From the IMG/VR virus record IMGVR_UViG_3300043436_003503, positions 1 to 23,043 of that record: a stretch of 23,043 nt of DNA; one strand, given 5' to 3'. The notes beneath the pieces were generated by a model. That model worked only from the letters and a program-made list of their open reading frames with translations, was not told where the DNA came from and ran no database searches. Below, piece by piece: positions 1-7,807 of this stretch (position 1 is the stretch's first letter; each line of letters opens with the position of its first letter). A program made the translations under genes and the position numbers. Source of the DNA: a virus.

Positions 1-136
1 GTATGGGGTAGGTTGCCATGCGGCGCTTCTACACCATGACTCTACAGCCGCGCAAGTTTTTTCTACAAAAAGTTTCTACAAGCCGCAGCCGATGCGCTGG
101 GCCACACGACGACGGCGACGACGGAGAAGCATTACG
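1..136. other. Left-end region with TCTACA repeats, no complete gene
   Basis: No complete gene is visible. The stretch holds four copies of TCTACA (near 29, 42, 63 and 75), two of them inside TTCTACAAAAAGTTTCTACA (62-81). The copies are direct repeats in AT-richer DNA beside a tyrosine-recombinase C-terminal fragment. That makes an attachment core or integrase arm sites possible, but nothing in the window proves this. Confidence 0.35.
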
Positions 137-159
137 TCACGCCAGAAGGATATAAGTGA
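40..159 (+). pseudogene. C-terminal fragment of a tyrosine recombinase/integrase
   Basis: Read on the plus strand in the frame of base 91, the peptide contains DALGHTTTATTEKHY and ends at the TGA at 157-159. This matches the end of the tyrosine-recombinase catalytic domain: the LGH motif holding the box II histidine, then the HY that carries the nucleophilic tyrosine about nine residues later. The same frame has a TGA at 37-39, and no upstream HxxR box is visible in any frame, so only the last 20 or so residues look genuine. It converges with the lysis gene and overlaps its end by about 23 bases. It could be a decayed integrase, the 3' end of a gene used as an attachment site, or chance. The recombinase reading rests on one motif. 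Confidence 0.4.
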
Positions 160-694
160 TGGTCTCCCGGTTCCAGCGATTACCGAACACCCGTTGAGCC
201 TCGCCCCGTGCCAAGGTGTAAAACGCATCCCACTGGGTCGGCGGGATGGTCTGGCATCCAAGCGAGGAGGTGCCAGTGCGGCCGCCCCGATGGATGTTGA
301 TGCCGAAGTTGCCCGTGTCCGGCCCTGTGCCGTCGCGCCGCACCGTCACCGGCCCTTTGCGCTGGCAGATGGCGGGATGCGGGACGGACCCGCCGTGAAT
401 GTCGAACTGGTAGGATGCCCACCACCCGGGCTCCAGCACGGCGATCCCCGGGCGGGCGACGCTGGGGTCGGTGTTGCCGTTGAACGCGGCGAAGGTGTGC
501 GGGGAGACGACGAAGAGGGCGTCATCATAGATACCCCTGTCGTTGCGACCGACCGCCCCCATGCTGTCCCGGTAGTACCCGCGGATACCTGCAATGTAGA
601 ACTGCGGGAGGTCGCGCCACTGGTGCGTCTGGATGATTCGGTTCTCCAGTTCGTTCCGAGCGTACTGGGGCCGTGAGGCTGGCGTGAGGCTCAT
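137..694 (-). CDS. Putative cell-wall lysis enzyme, L,D-transpeptidase-like fold
   Basis: 185 residues. The informative part is a C-terminal block with INIHRGG (residues 132-138) and then SSLGCQTI (143-150). This resembles the HG...SxGCxR signature of YkuD-type L,D-transpeptidases, with the Cys at 147 as possible nucleophile; the family's usual Arg is Gln here. I recall similar HRGG/SSxGCQTI proteins annotated near phage lysis genes, so a peptidoglycan-modifying or endolysin role is the best reading. No signal peptide is seen, so release would need the holin-like protein encoded at 3993-4481. It is the last gene of the late operon. Its ATG overlaps the stop of the upstream lipoprotein gene by four bases (ATGA at 691-694), implying translational coupling. 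It is surely a gene; the enzyme class is moderately supported. Confidence 0.6.
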   Translation of the reverse strand: MSLTPASRPQYARNELENRIIQTHQWRDLPQFYIAGIRGYYRDSMGAVGRNDRGIYDDALFVVSPHTFAAFNGNTDPSVARPGIAVLEPGWWASYQFDIHGGSVPHPAICQRKGPVTVRRDGTGPDTGNFGINIHRGGRTGTSSLGCQTIPPTQWDAFYTLARGEAQRVFGNRWNRETITYILLA

Positions 695-885
695 TTAGTC
701 GCCTCCGGTTTCACCTTTCGCCATGGCGCTTGAACAGAGACCACAGCTTTCCCGTCCGCATAGGACACAGCAGCAGGCAGCCCGAAAGTGGCGGTCTCGT
801 AGGCGAAGGAAAGCCCCTGCGTGCTGGTTCCCGCGCATGACGGGAGCAGGATGGCAGCGAGGATGGAAAGGAGGAGTGGCTTCAT
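691..885 (-). CDS. Small phage lipoprotein, possible spanin component
   Basis: 64 residues. The N-terminus is a type II signal peptide: positive MK, a hydrophobic run (residues 4-14), then LPSC with Cys17 as the lipidation site. The mature part is only about 48 residues, with no transmembrane segment. A short outer-membrane lipoprotein directly before a lysis enzyme is the usual setting of an Rz1-like outer-membrane spanin. However, the mature part is not strongly proline-rich and no clear inner-membrane partner lies beside it. The gene overlaps both neighbours by four bases (882-885 and 691-694), as expected in a coupled lysis cassette. The lipoprotein call is solid; the spanin role is inferred from position. 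Confidence 0.65.
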   Translation of the reverse strand: MKPLLLSILAAILLPSCAGTSTQGLSFAYETATFGLPAAVSYADGKAVVSVQAPWRKVKPEATK

Positions 886-1172
886 GGCGTGGTGGAGGGC
901 GGGGTTGACGGTTCTTCGGTTCCCCCTGACGGCCCGAGTGGCGGAATCGGCCCCATGGCGCGGAGCCCTTCCAACACCTTGCCAAGAAGCAGTCTGGCGA
1001 ACGCACCGCCAACGGTTCCAAGCGACTCAATCGCCGCTTCGATGGCTTCGATGGCCTTGGCGATCTTGTCAGCCTGCTCCAGAGTCAGTGGCGGCGGGAC
1101 GATAATGACGGCATCGGTGCCTGCGCCAATCTTGACTGGTGGTCCTGATTCTTCGGTGGTTGGTTCTTCCAT
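882..1172 (-). CDS. Small phage protein of unknown function
   Basis: 96 residues, not recognised. The ends are acidic and rich in Pro, Gly, Ser and Thr. The middle (about residues 29-70) is an Ala/Ile/Leu-rich amphipathic helix pair containing KAIEAIEAAIESLG. There is no signal peptide and no convincing transmembrane span. It lies between another small unknown gene and the lipoprotein gene, whose start it overlaps (882-885). The seven-base gap to the upstream stop and the leader carry no Shine-Dalgarno sequence. Position suggests a tail-tip accessory or a lysis-cassette protein. The gene itself is supported by tight packing and continuous reading frame; the function is open. Confidence 0.6.
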   Translation of the reverse strand: MEEPTTEESGPPVKIGAGTDAVIIVPPPLTLEQADKIAKAIEAIEAAIESLGTVGGAFARLLLGKVLEGLRAMGPIPPLGPSGGTEEPSTPPSTTP

Positions 1173-1179
1173 GGTTTTG

Positions 1180-1530
1180 TTATGGGTTGAGGGTGATGGT
1201 TCCGTCAGGATTGGCGGTGTAGGCTACGGGCGGCATGTACTCCGACGGGTCGAGGAAGTCGTTCAGTGTCTTCCCGTCGATGGCGGCGAGTGCTGCGATG
1301 TGTTCGACGTTCTCTCCCGCAATCTGCATGAATTTCACACCCTGCGTCCCCGCTTCCGCGAAAAACTCCGCTGGTGTGTAGTCGTTGGATGTCCACACTA
1401 GCGGGAAAATCCGTTGGTGCATTGCGATGCGCCGCTGGAGTTCCTCGGCGGTTTCGCTGAAAATCCGCCGGACTGCTGCCCGTGCGGCGGGGTCGTTTGG
1501 TGCTGGCGGCGGGATAAGCATAAAATTCAC
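1180..1530 (-). CDS. Small phage protein of unknown function after the LamG gene
   Basis: 116 residues if the GTG at 1530 is used, 113 from the ATG at 1521. The GTG makes a four-base GTGA overlap with the LamG-gene stop (1527-1530), matching the coupling style of this operon, so I prefer it; the ATG cannot be excluded. The protein has a helical N-terminal half (DPAARAAVRRIFSETAEELQ) and a C-terminal half with DGKTLNDFLDPSEYMPP. No known domain, signal peptide or membrane span is recognised. Its place behind two adhesion-type genes suggests a fibre-associated chaperone or a structural accessory, which is inference from context only. Confidence 0.65.
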   Translation of the reverse strand: MNFMLIPPPAPNDPAARAAVRRIFSETAEELQRRIAMHQRIFPLVWTSNDYTPAEFFAEAGTQGVKFMQIAGENVEHIAALAAIDGKTLNDFLDPSEYMPPVAYTANPDGTITLNP

Positions 1531-2165
1531 GGGTAGATGATTCTTGGATGAGTGGATGCGGTTGTGCCTGTGCCGAGTTCTCCGATTGATAGGCCGCCGC
1601 GCAGGTCCTGAACGGCGCGGATTAGGGGGGCGTAGAATTGGAGCGATGCCGGACGGATCAGGGCTGGATGGAAGCCTTTTGACATTGATGCGATTTCCTC
1701 ATCTGATAGCGCGGCGTTCCATATTGCCACCTCTGCTATGCTGCCTCCGAAGTACGCTCCGAGCGTGGTGTTGTAGCGCGACCCGATGACAATCGAGTCA
1801 ATCCCGGCGGGTGTGATTGACGTTGTGTTTGGTGTTCCTGCGGTCCCGTTCCAGTAGGCGGTGCGGCTAGTGGTTGACGCAAACACTGATGCGGCGTGGT
1901 GCCATTGCCCAGACGTTGGAGCGCCAGCAACCACTGACTGCCCTGTTGTGCCGCTTTGGTTGGCTGTTGCGGCAACAGCTTGCGACCCTGGCCCGTTCGT
2001 AAACATCTGAAACCTATCAATCCCGCCGTTTACTCCGACGGACATCAGGAGTTGAGCGGCGGATGTCGTCTGGTTGAACCAGCAGGCAATCGTGAGCGGT
2101 GCCGCCGTCACAGGCGTCGATGTGGCCCTGAGTGCGTCGTTGGTTCCGTTAAATGTTCTGGCCAT
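1527..2165 (-). CDS. LamG/concanavalin-like tail-associated protein
   Basis: 212 residues from the ATG at 2165, one base after the stop of the tail fibre gene and preceded by GGGAGGGGG. An upstream in-frame start would run back into the fibre gene and is rejected. The opening MARTFNGTNDALR, then TIACWF, a central QWHHAASVF, TAYWNGT and a late IAEVAIWNAALSDEEI are typical of LamG/laminin-G-like jelly-roll domains in phage tails. In this family the WHH.A and Y.NG strands mark the sandwich core and the ALSDEEI stretch ends the domain. The likely role is carbohydrate or surface binding at the tail tip or on a fibre. No catalytic residues are evident. Confidence 0.75.
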   Translation of the reverse strand: MARTFNGTNDALRATSTPVTAAPLTIACWFNQTTSAAQLLMSVGVNGGIDRFQMFTNGPGSQAVAATANQSGTTGQSVVAGAPTSGQWHHAASVFASTTSRTAYWNGTAGTPNTTSITPAGIDSIVIGSRYNTTLGAYFGGSIAEVAIWNAALSDEEIASMSKGFHPALIRPASLQFYAPLIRAVQDLRGGLSIGELGTGTTASTHPRIIYP

Positions 2166-2166
2166 G

Positions 2167-3996
2167 TTATGCGCCCCCTCCCGGCGTAAAGTCTGCGAAC
2201 ACGCCAACCAATTCCGCGTCTCCTGTGTGATTGCTGCCGACGGACGTATTACGGACCACACGCAGCCGGAACATGTCTCCCGCCGCGAAGCTTGCCGGGA
2301 GTTGAGCTTGCGTGAACGTCACCGCAACCCGCGTCATCACGCCGCTTGTTGCGTTGATTGTGTTGCTGCCTGTCTGCGCGGTCCCAAAGTTGTCAGAGTC
2401 CAAGTCTTGCCCTCCGGGTGTAAGCCGCTCCAAAGATACGTTCCAGCCAATAACTCCAGATGTGGCAGACGTTGCGGCTGCGTCAATGTAAACAGTTAGC
2501 GCGGTGCCGGACTCTGCGAAAATAACGCCAGCCGGGATATACTGCCGGAAAATCGCAGTTGGCGACCCTGAAGCAGGGAAGTCTAGGACCGGGTGGCTGT
2601 TGCGCGTGTCGATTGTGGCAAAGCCTGACGCGGGCGGCTCGTTGTCCTTCGGGAAAAACTGGATGATTGTGTTGCTTCCCGCCGTCGAAACCGAAAGCGC
2701 ATCGGATGTCATCACCAACCCGGTGCCGAGCGTGATTTCCCGCACCGCCGTTGTGCCTACGGTCCCACGCCCGAGTAACCGGGACGCTGCCGACACTGCC
2801 TGCATTTTGGCGTATGTGACGGCATTGGCCGCGATGGTTGCAGCGAACGATCCGGTCCCGCTGCCTGTCACGTCGCCCGTCAGTGTGATCGTCTGGTTGC
2901 CCGTGTTCGTCCCGCTGACCGCTGCGGTGCCAGTGACGGTCAAAGCGCCGCTGCCACCGTTCGTGAAGGCGATCCCATTCACGCTCGTTGGCGTGATGGC
3001 TCCCAGCGTGAAACTGAGCGCCGGGGTGGTGGTGCCGTTGGTGACGGTCGCAGAAACCCCGTTCGCCGTCGTCACGGACACGCTTGTGACGGTGCCCGTA
3101 TTCGTAGTGTAGCCGCTTGGGTTCGTCGCCGGATACGCCCCCAGATTGGCCAAGGCTCCCGATGCCGTAGACGAACCCGTCCCCCCGTCTGCAATAGCCA
3201 AGTCGGTGATGCCCGTGATGCTGCCGCCCGTAATCGTGACGCTATTTGCGTTCTGAGTGGCGATGGTTCCGAAGCCCGTTGTTTTCGCGACCGTAACCGC
3301 ACCGTCTGCGATTTTCGCCGTGGTGACGGCGTTGTTGGCAATCGTCGTCGTCACCGTGCCCGTTCCGCTTCCCGTAACATCCCCCGTAAGCGTAACCGTT
3401 CCGCCCCCACCCCCTCCGCTGAGGACGACCCAAAATGACTCCCATTCCATCCCCACCCCTGGCTCATCGTCCGCCGTGCTGAGGTTGTCTGCGGTGCAGA
3501 CGTAGGCGGTGGTGCCTACCGTGACGACGGTGCCGGTGACGTAGCTGCGGCCGGCGGCCCATGCCACGCCGCCTTTCTCGATGAGGATGGACGTGGCGGG
3601 CGGGTCGGCGGTGAGGCGGCTGACGGCGTGCCACCCCAACAACAAGTCTGCGGCGGCGAGAGTGTACAGTCGATCAGCATCCCCGACGCCGTACAGCACC
3701 AACCAGCAGGCGCGGACGCTGTTCGGTGTGACGGTCTGGTTGGTCTGCGGGCTGTCGAAAGTGACCTCAAAGCTGGTGGCATCAGCCGCAACGCTGACGG
3801 TGGTGGATGCCAGTGGCGCAGTCTCGGCGGCGACGTTGCGGGACGTGTGGATCTCCGCCGTCACCGTGAGCCCCGATGGAAGGGTTTCCCCGGCCCTCAG
3901 CGTACACGCCAGCTTCAGCGGGTTCGCCTGCGGGTGTTCGATCCGCAGGATGGAGAGCCGCTGGAGGCTTACTTCGATGTTGGCGGTGCGGATCAT
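2167..3996 (-). CDS. Large tail fibre / receptor-binding protein
   Basis: 609 residues. An N-terminal domain (1-125) resembles baseplate-attachment BppU-type modules. Residues about 143-190 (GVAWAAGRSYVTGTVVTVG ... YVCTADN ... W) look like a CBM5/12-type carbohydrate-binding module. A hexaglycine hinge (194-199) leads to a shaft with two copies of TLTGDVTGSGTG (202-213 and 371-382), each followed by ANNAVT/AANAVT and AK, and low-complexity Thr/Gly/Val repeats. The C-terminal head (about 445-609) has FATIDTRNSHPVLDF and SATSGVIGW, resembling a recurrent phage receptor-tip domain. It starts at ATG 3996, overlapping the holin-like gene by four bases, and ends one base before the LamG gene. The fibre call is confident; the glycan target is unknown. 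Confidence 0.85.
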   Translation of the reverse strand: MIRTANIEVSLQRLSILRIEHPQANPLKLACTLRAGETLPSGLTVTAEIHTSRNVAAETAPLASTTVSVAADATSFEVTFDSPQTNQTVTPNSVRACWLVLYGVGDADRLYTLAAADLLLGWHAVSRLTADPPATSILIEKGGVAWAAGRSYVTGTVVTVGTTAYVCTADNLSTADDEPGVGMEWESFWVVLSGGGGGGTVTLTGDVTGSGTGTVTTTIANNAVTTAKIADGAVTVAKTTGFGTIATQNANSVTITGGSITGITDLAIADGGTGSSTASGALANLGAYPATNPSGYTTNTGTVTSVSVTTANGVSATVTNGTTTPALSFTLGAITPTSVNGIAFTNGGSGALTVTGTAAVSGTNTGNQTITLTGDVTGSGTGSFAATIAANAVTYAKMQAVSAASRLLGRGTVGTTAVREITLGTGLVMTSDALSVSTAGSNTIIQFFPKDNEPPASGFATIDTRNSHPVLDFPASGSPTAIFRQYIPAGVIFAESGTALTVYIDAAATSATSGVIGWNVSLERLTPGGQDLDSDNFGTAQTGSNTINATSGVMTRVAVTFTQAQLPASFAAGDMFRLRVVRNTSVGSNHTGDAELVGVFADFTPGGGA

Positions 3997-4481
3997 TCGT
4001 TAGTGTCCGTGGTGTTTTTGGTTAGCCAGCCCTTGAGGGTGGCGGATGCGGCGTGAATGACCAGCCAGCCATTCAAGCCGCACACAAAACCGGCCGCCGC
4101 CCATGCCTCCCACGCCTTCACAATCACTGATTCATGGGTGAGTGTACCTAGCTGAACCAGAAACAGGAACCCGATTTTAGGTGCGCAGACTCCAGCGAGT
4201 GCGGAGGCGATGAAATTTGTGATGGCTGGCCGGAAGTCGCGGCCTTTATACCTCGCCTCAATCAGTGAGATGAGCGATGCCAGAATGGCACCAAGGACAG
4301 CATAAACGTCCGCAGCCCTGGGATGCTCCACGACGAGGGCCGTGGCCGGGATAGCAAGGGCGGTGGCGATGGCGGGGATGGTGAAAGCGGCGGCGAGTAA
4401 CGGCATGGGGCGGCGTTTGGTGGCGATGTGATGGACCGTGGAGATGGATCCGGCGGAGATGGAAGCGGCTGGGGGTGGCAT
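3993..4481 (-). CDS. Holin-like multi-pass membrane protein
   Basis: 162 residues with about three or four hydrophobic helices (roughly 27-50, 58-74, 86-112 and 122-148), short charged loops (EARYKGRDFRP) and a polar C-terminal tail (LTKNTTDTNE). A small multi-pass membrane protein in a late operon that also carries a cell-wall enzyme is best read as a holin, which would permeabilise the inner membrane at a timed moment. No named holin family is recognised with certainty. It sits among tail genes, 3.3 kb upstream of the cell-wall enzyme, so the lysis genes are split. The ATG at 4481 follows the upstream TGA after four bases. The N-terminal 25 residues are polar; translation could instead begin at Met26. 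Confidence 0.6.
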   Translation of the reverse strand: MPPPAASISAGSISTVHHIATKRRPMPLLAAAFTIPAIATALAIPATALVVEHPRAADVYAVLGAILASLISLIEARYKGRDFRPAITNFIASALAGVCAPKIGFLFLVQLGTLTHESVIVKAWEAWAAAGFVCGLNGWLVIHAASATLKGWLTKNTTDTNE

Positions 4482-4485
4482 GGGA

Positions 4486-4992
4486 TCAGGACGAGAATCC
4501 GGCGGCGGCTCCGATGATGATGACGTCGATGGCGAGGTTGGCGGAGCCGACGGCTGACTCGATGACCAGGCTGGTTCCGCTCCCGGTGGTTACGCCGATG
4601 GCGTTTGTTAGCGCCATGACGTCGCCGACGTTCATCGGGTGGAGAGACCCGCCTGAGGCGAACAGGTCGTTGGTGGTCACTTCCGCCGCTCCGGTGGCTG
4701 GGATAAGTGGGTCGTATGGTGTCAGCGTGACGACCAATCCCTTGATCTTGGTGCAGTCGATGGCATCCCCGGCGAGGTCGAGAACAGCCACCCCATTCAA
4801 CTCCAGAGCCCCGAACGTGTCGATGGTGTACAGCACATTCCCAACGGGCAGGAAGCGGAATTTGTGGGCGACGTTCCCGGAGATGCCCGTGCTGGTCGTC
4901 GGGATTTCCCGGTAAAGCTGATCCGTCTCCCCGGTCGGCAGAAAGGCAAAAGCGGCGCCGATTTTGACGTAGGCGTAGGGGACGGTGGACAT
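4486..4992 (-). CDS. Tail-tip region protein of unknown function
   Basis: 168 residues from the ATG at 4992. A GTG immediately upstream (4995) is in frame and could add one residue. The protein is rich in Val, Ile, Thr and Gly and looks all-beta, with no membrane span; the C-terminal stretch NLAIDVIIIGAAAG is hydrophobic but short. No family is recognised. It lies between a distal tail protein gene and the holin-like gene, so a structural role at the tail tip is likely but inferred. The start is preceded by one of five shared junction elements (TGGTGGAAAGTG just before ATG), which supports the chosen start. Confidence 0.65.
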   Translation of the reverse strand: MSTVPYAYVKIGAAFAFLPTGETDQLYREIPTTSTGISGNVAHKFRFLPVGNVLYTIDTFGALELNGVAVLDLAGDAIDCTKIKGLVVTLTPYDPLIPATGAAEVTTNDLFASGGSLHPMNVGDVMALTNAIGVTTGSGTSLVIESAVGSANLAIDVIIIGAAAGFSS

Positions 4993-5015
4993 CACTTTCC
5001 ACCAGGAGTGTCAAG
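4990..5015 (-). promoter_or_regulatory. Start-associated junction element, copy 5
   Basis: Read on the minus strand it runs CTTGACACTCCTGGTGGAAA then GTGATG. The TGA inside is the stop of the upstream gene and the final ATG is the start of the gene at 4992. It matches the other copies at TTGAC, the CC.GGTGG core and AAGTGATG. GGTGG may act as an imperfect Shine-Dalgarno sequence. Confidence 0.6.
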
Positions 5016-5787
5016 CTGGGGAGAAGCGGTCGATCCATTCGGCCCGCAACGTCCACTTGAGAATGAGCCACTGCCCGAGAATTCGGGTGTTGCTTGATTG
5101 GAAGTCGCGGACGAGCCAGCCCCCCTGTGGCGTGATGCCGTCGAACCAGTTCGCTTGGCTGATTGCCGCAGCGCCGGAGTTCGGGGCGGCGCTGTTGAAT
5201 TCATCCGACAAGCCGAGCGGGCGAGTGAACCCGACCAACTTCGGAACTGAGGGCGGGAGGTTGCGGGAGACGATCATCACGCCCTCCAGCGTCATTGCCC
5301 ACGCGGGATTTATGATCCGTTGGCGGCTGCGGGAGAGCGACCCTGTGGCGTTGTATGGGGCCGCTCCAGTGACGAGAATGGATGTCTCTCCGTTCTCCAC
5401 TGAAATCGGCAGGGCGAGTTCGGTTGTGGTGGAACTGTTCGTCCAGTTCTTGAGCGACAGCAGGGCGGCCCCGACGCTGACACGTCCGCCGCCGGCGGCG
5501 AGGCTGGACGGCGCTTCGAGGAACCCTTCCCACTCGACCCGCGCCCAGATGTAGCCGAACTGATTCCTCGTTACCCTGACACCCGCGCACAGCATGCGAG
5601 CGCCGACGGGCAGTGGCTTCGGGTAGTTCTCCGCCCCTTTCGGAAAGCGTGCGCGGAGGGCGGCTTCAGTCCCGCGCCAGACGATCTCCATGGATGCCCG
5701 GTCGATCTCCTGATCTCCCTGATCGTCGAGGACGTCGACGAGGGTGGCGAAGTTGTTGAGGGAGATGGTGGTGTGGATCTGTGCCAT
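5011..5787 (-). CDS. Distal tail / baseplate-region protein of unknown family
   Basis: 258 residues, soluble, mixed alpha/beta, starting MAQIHTTISLNNFATLVDVLDDQGD. It has Trp-rich stretches (GYIWARVEWEGF, GGWLVRDFQSSN, WLILKWTLRAEWIDR) typical of beta-rich structural proteins. No catalytic motif, signal peptide or coiled coil is seen. It follows the tape-measure gene with only TGAC before its ATG (stop at 5789-5791, start at 5787), the place where siphophages encode the distal tail protein or lambda gpM/L-like tip proteins. I infer a tail-tip role from position; no specific family is recognised. Confidence 0.65.
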   Translation of the reverse strand: MAQIHTTISLNNFATLVDVLDDQGDQEIDRASMEIVWRGTEAALRARFPKGAENYPKPLPVGARMLCAGVRVTRNQFGYIWARVEWEGFLEAPSSLAAGGGRVSVGAALLSLKNWTNSSTTTELALPISVENGETSILVTGAAPYNATGSLSRSRQRIINPAWAMTLEGVMIVSRNLPPSVPKLVGFTRPLGLSDEFNSAAPNSGAAAISQANWFDGITPQGGWLVRDFQSSNTRILGQWLILKWTLRAEWIDRFSPA

Positions 5788-5788
5788 G

Positions 5789-7801
5789 TCAGTTGGCTTT
5801 CTTGGGGTTGAGCTGATCGGCTACCGGACCCATCCCCGGCAGCTTCTCCTTCAGTACCTCGTAGATATTGCGGAGGAGCAGCCCCACCTCCTGCCCTGCG
5901 GCGGCTTGGAATCCGGCGGCAGCAGCAGCGGGGGCGTTCTTCTTCACTGCCCCAACGCCAGTGTCTCCCTCAAAAGTGGCTGCGCCATCCCCTCGCGGCA
6001 TCAGCTTTCCGGGGTTCTTGTCCCGGTTCTTCAGCCAATCGAGGCCGTTGACGGTGGGTTGAGATTTGGCCCCGCGGATAGTCCCGGCGCGGTCGGGGTG
6101 CTGAATGTCCCACTCCCGCTGCGCGGCCTTTGCGGCGTCGGCGTCGTTCATCCCGAACTCTTTCTTCAACTGGGCGGGGCGGGAGTCCATGAACATCTTC
6201 TTCTCTAGCCGATCCGCCGCCCTGTTTTGCCCCCGCTGCCGGAGTTCCTGCACCTTCAGGTTGCCTTCGAACATGTTGCGGGCCTGCGCCTGCTCCCGCG
6301 TCTTACGGAGGAGTTCCCCGAAGTCGCTGGAGACCTTCTTGAACACCTTCCCCACAAGCTGTCCGAACTCCTGCCCCTGTTGGAAGTTTTTCCTCAAGGT
6401 CTCGTTGAACTCCTCCGCGGCGGTGTTGGCGATGCGGATTTCAGCCGCCTTGTCTGACAGGTCGAGGGCCTTCCGATCCGTGGCAACGTCCGCCGCCCGT
6501 CCCTCGCTGGCACGTGCGCGGGCGTCGGCGGTGGTGATGTTGCCCGCGTTCGCTTGGGTGAAGGCGCGGAGCTTCGACAGGCCCGCTTCGTCCTTCGGGC
6601 TCCATGCAACCGCAGCATTCCCCATGCTGTCCCGGAGGTTCTTGGCGAAGTCAAAACCCACCATGGTGCCGATACCCTCACCGAAGCGTTGCAAGAACGA
6701 TTCCCGCTTGTCCCGCATGATGTTTGCCGCCTTGGCATCCACCTCTGCGTTCACGCGGGTTGCCGTCTTTTCAGCAAGGGCCTTCATCTCCTCGTACTGC
6801 TTCAGCATCTCCAGAGCCTCCGCCTGCGCCCGCTTGATCTCCTCTAGCTTCCGGTTGTCCACGTTGAGCTGACGTGTGGCCAGTGCCTCTTCTGCGGCGA
6901 CGCGCTCCCGCTCCGCCTTGGTCGTCAGTTCGTGTTCCTTCTGCATCCTTTCCGCCCCATTGAGCCGTTCAAGCTGCGCCATCTGAATATCCCTCTCGGC
7001 CGCTGCCAGCTTCTCCTTCCGTGCCAGTTCCGCAGTCTGATACTCGCGTTGCTGGTCCTGCATTCTGAATTGCTCCTGATAGGCATTGGCCTGCGCCTGC
7101 CCCGCGTCCTCAGCATCCTGCACGGCTTTTGTGGTCCGTGCGGTGAAATGCGCGAATCGTTTTGCGTTCCCTTCCGCAAGCTCCTGCTCCTGATTGAGCT
7201 TGGCGAAAACCTTCGTGAGTTGTGTCAGGGCGACAGCAGCAATGGAAACGGTTCCCGCCAGACCTGCGGAGCCACCCATGGCCATGACGAGAGGCGGGAT
7301 GTTATTCAACACGCCTTTCAGCCCATACTGCGCATCCTCCAAGCCCTGGGAAAACATCAGCATCGCCATCCCGGCATTCGTTGCGCCGCCCTCCACCGTG
7401 TTACCCTTCCCCCCCTTCCCTCCTTTGCCGCCGTCCCCACGGGACCAGACGTTGATGGCGCGGCTGGATGCCATGCGTTGCGCGACAGGGTGGGCCTGAA
7501 GGACGGTCTCCAGCTCCTGTTCTTTTTTCCACCGCTTCACTTTCTCCGCCGTCGCCGCTGCGTTCTGCGCCTGCCACTTGGCGAACTTCTCACGCTCCCG
7601 CGCCACCTGCTTTCGGGCTGCCAGTTGCTCGCGGATCTCCTCCTTCTTCCTAGCAGCTTCGTTGTCGGCGGCGATGCGGTCCTTGTAGCGCTTGTTCTGG
7701 CTGATGAGCGACTGGTAGTGCGTGTTCTGCGCACGGATCTTCTTCTGCACGTCGGAGTCGTCGAGCTTGAGCCGGGCGGAGAGTGCTGCTTCGCGTGCCA
7801 T
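5789..7801 (-). CDS. Tail tape measure protein
   Basis: 670 residues, highly charged and helical. Long coiled coils cover about residues 38-100 and 205-345. A Gly/Lys linker (GGKGGKGGKG, 124-133) separates the first from a conserved hydrophobic stretch (about 140-200) that includes SQGLEDAQYG, GVLNNIPPLV and MGGSAGLAG; this motif recurs in tape measure proteins and probably inserts into the host membrane. The C-terminal half is Ala/Lys/Glu-rich, with further helix up to a disordered region near 590. Tape measures set tail length at about 1.5 angstrom per residue, giving roughly 100 nm. It sits directly after a frameshifted chaperone gene, the classic order. The ATG follows the upstream TGA by six bases. 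Confidence 0.92.
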   Translation of the reverse strand: MAREAALSARLKLDDSDVQKKIRAQNTHYQSLISQNKRYKDRIAADNEAARKKEEIREQLAARKQVAREREKFAKWQAQNAAATAEKVKRWKKEQELETVLQAHPVAQRMASSRAINVWSRGDGGKGGKGGKGNTVEGGATNAGMAMLMFSQGLEDAQYGLKGVLNNIPPLVMAMGGSAGLAGTVSIAAVALTQLTKVFAKLNQEQELAEGNAKRFAHFTARTTKAVQDAEDAGQAQANAYQEQFRMQDQQREYQTAELARKEKLAAAERDIQMAQLERLNGAERMQKEHELTTKAERERVAAEEALATRQLNVDNRKLEEIKRAQAEALEMLKQYEEMKALAEKTATRVNAEVDAKAANIMRDKRESFLQRFGEGIGTMVGFDFAKNLRDSMGNAAVAWSPKDEAGLSKLRAFTQANAGNITTADARARASEGRAADVATDRKALDLSDKAAEIRIANTAAEEFNETLRKNFQQGQEFGQLVGKVFKKVSSDFGELLRKTREQAQARNMFEGNLKVQELRQRGQNRAADRLEKKMFMDSRPAQLKKEFGMNDADAAKAAQREWDIQHPDRAGTIRGAKSQPTVNGLDWLKNRDKNPGKLMPRGDGAATFEGDTGVGAVKKNAPAAAAAGFQAAAGQEVGLLLRNIYEVLKEKLPGMGPVADQLNPKKAN

Positions 7802-7807
7802 GAGGTG

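Noticed and set aside
4262-5071. 269-residue minus-strand frame rich in Arg, His, Ser and Pro
   Set aside because: It overlaps three better-supported genes in another frame and ends in low-complexity sequence.
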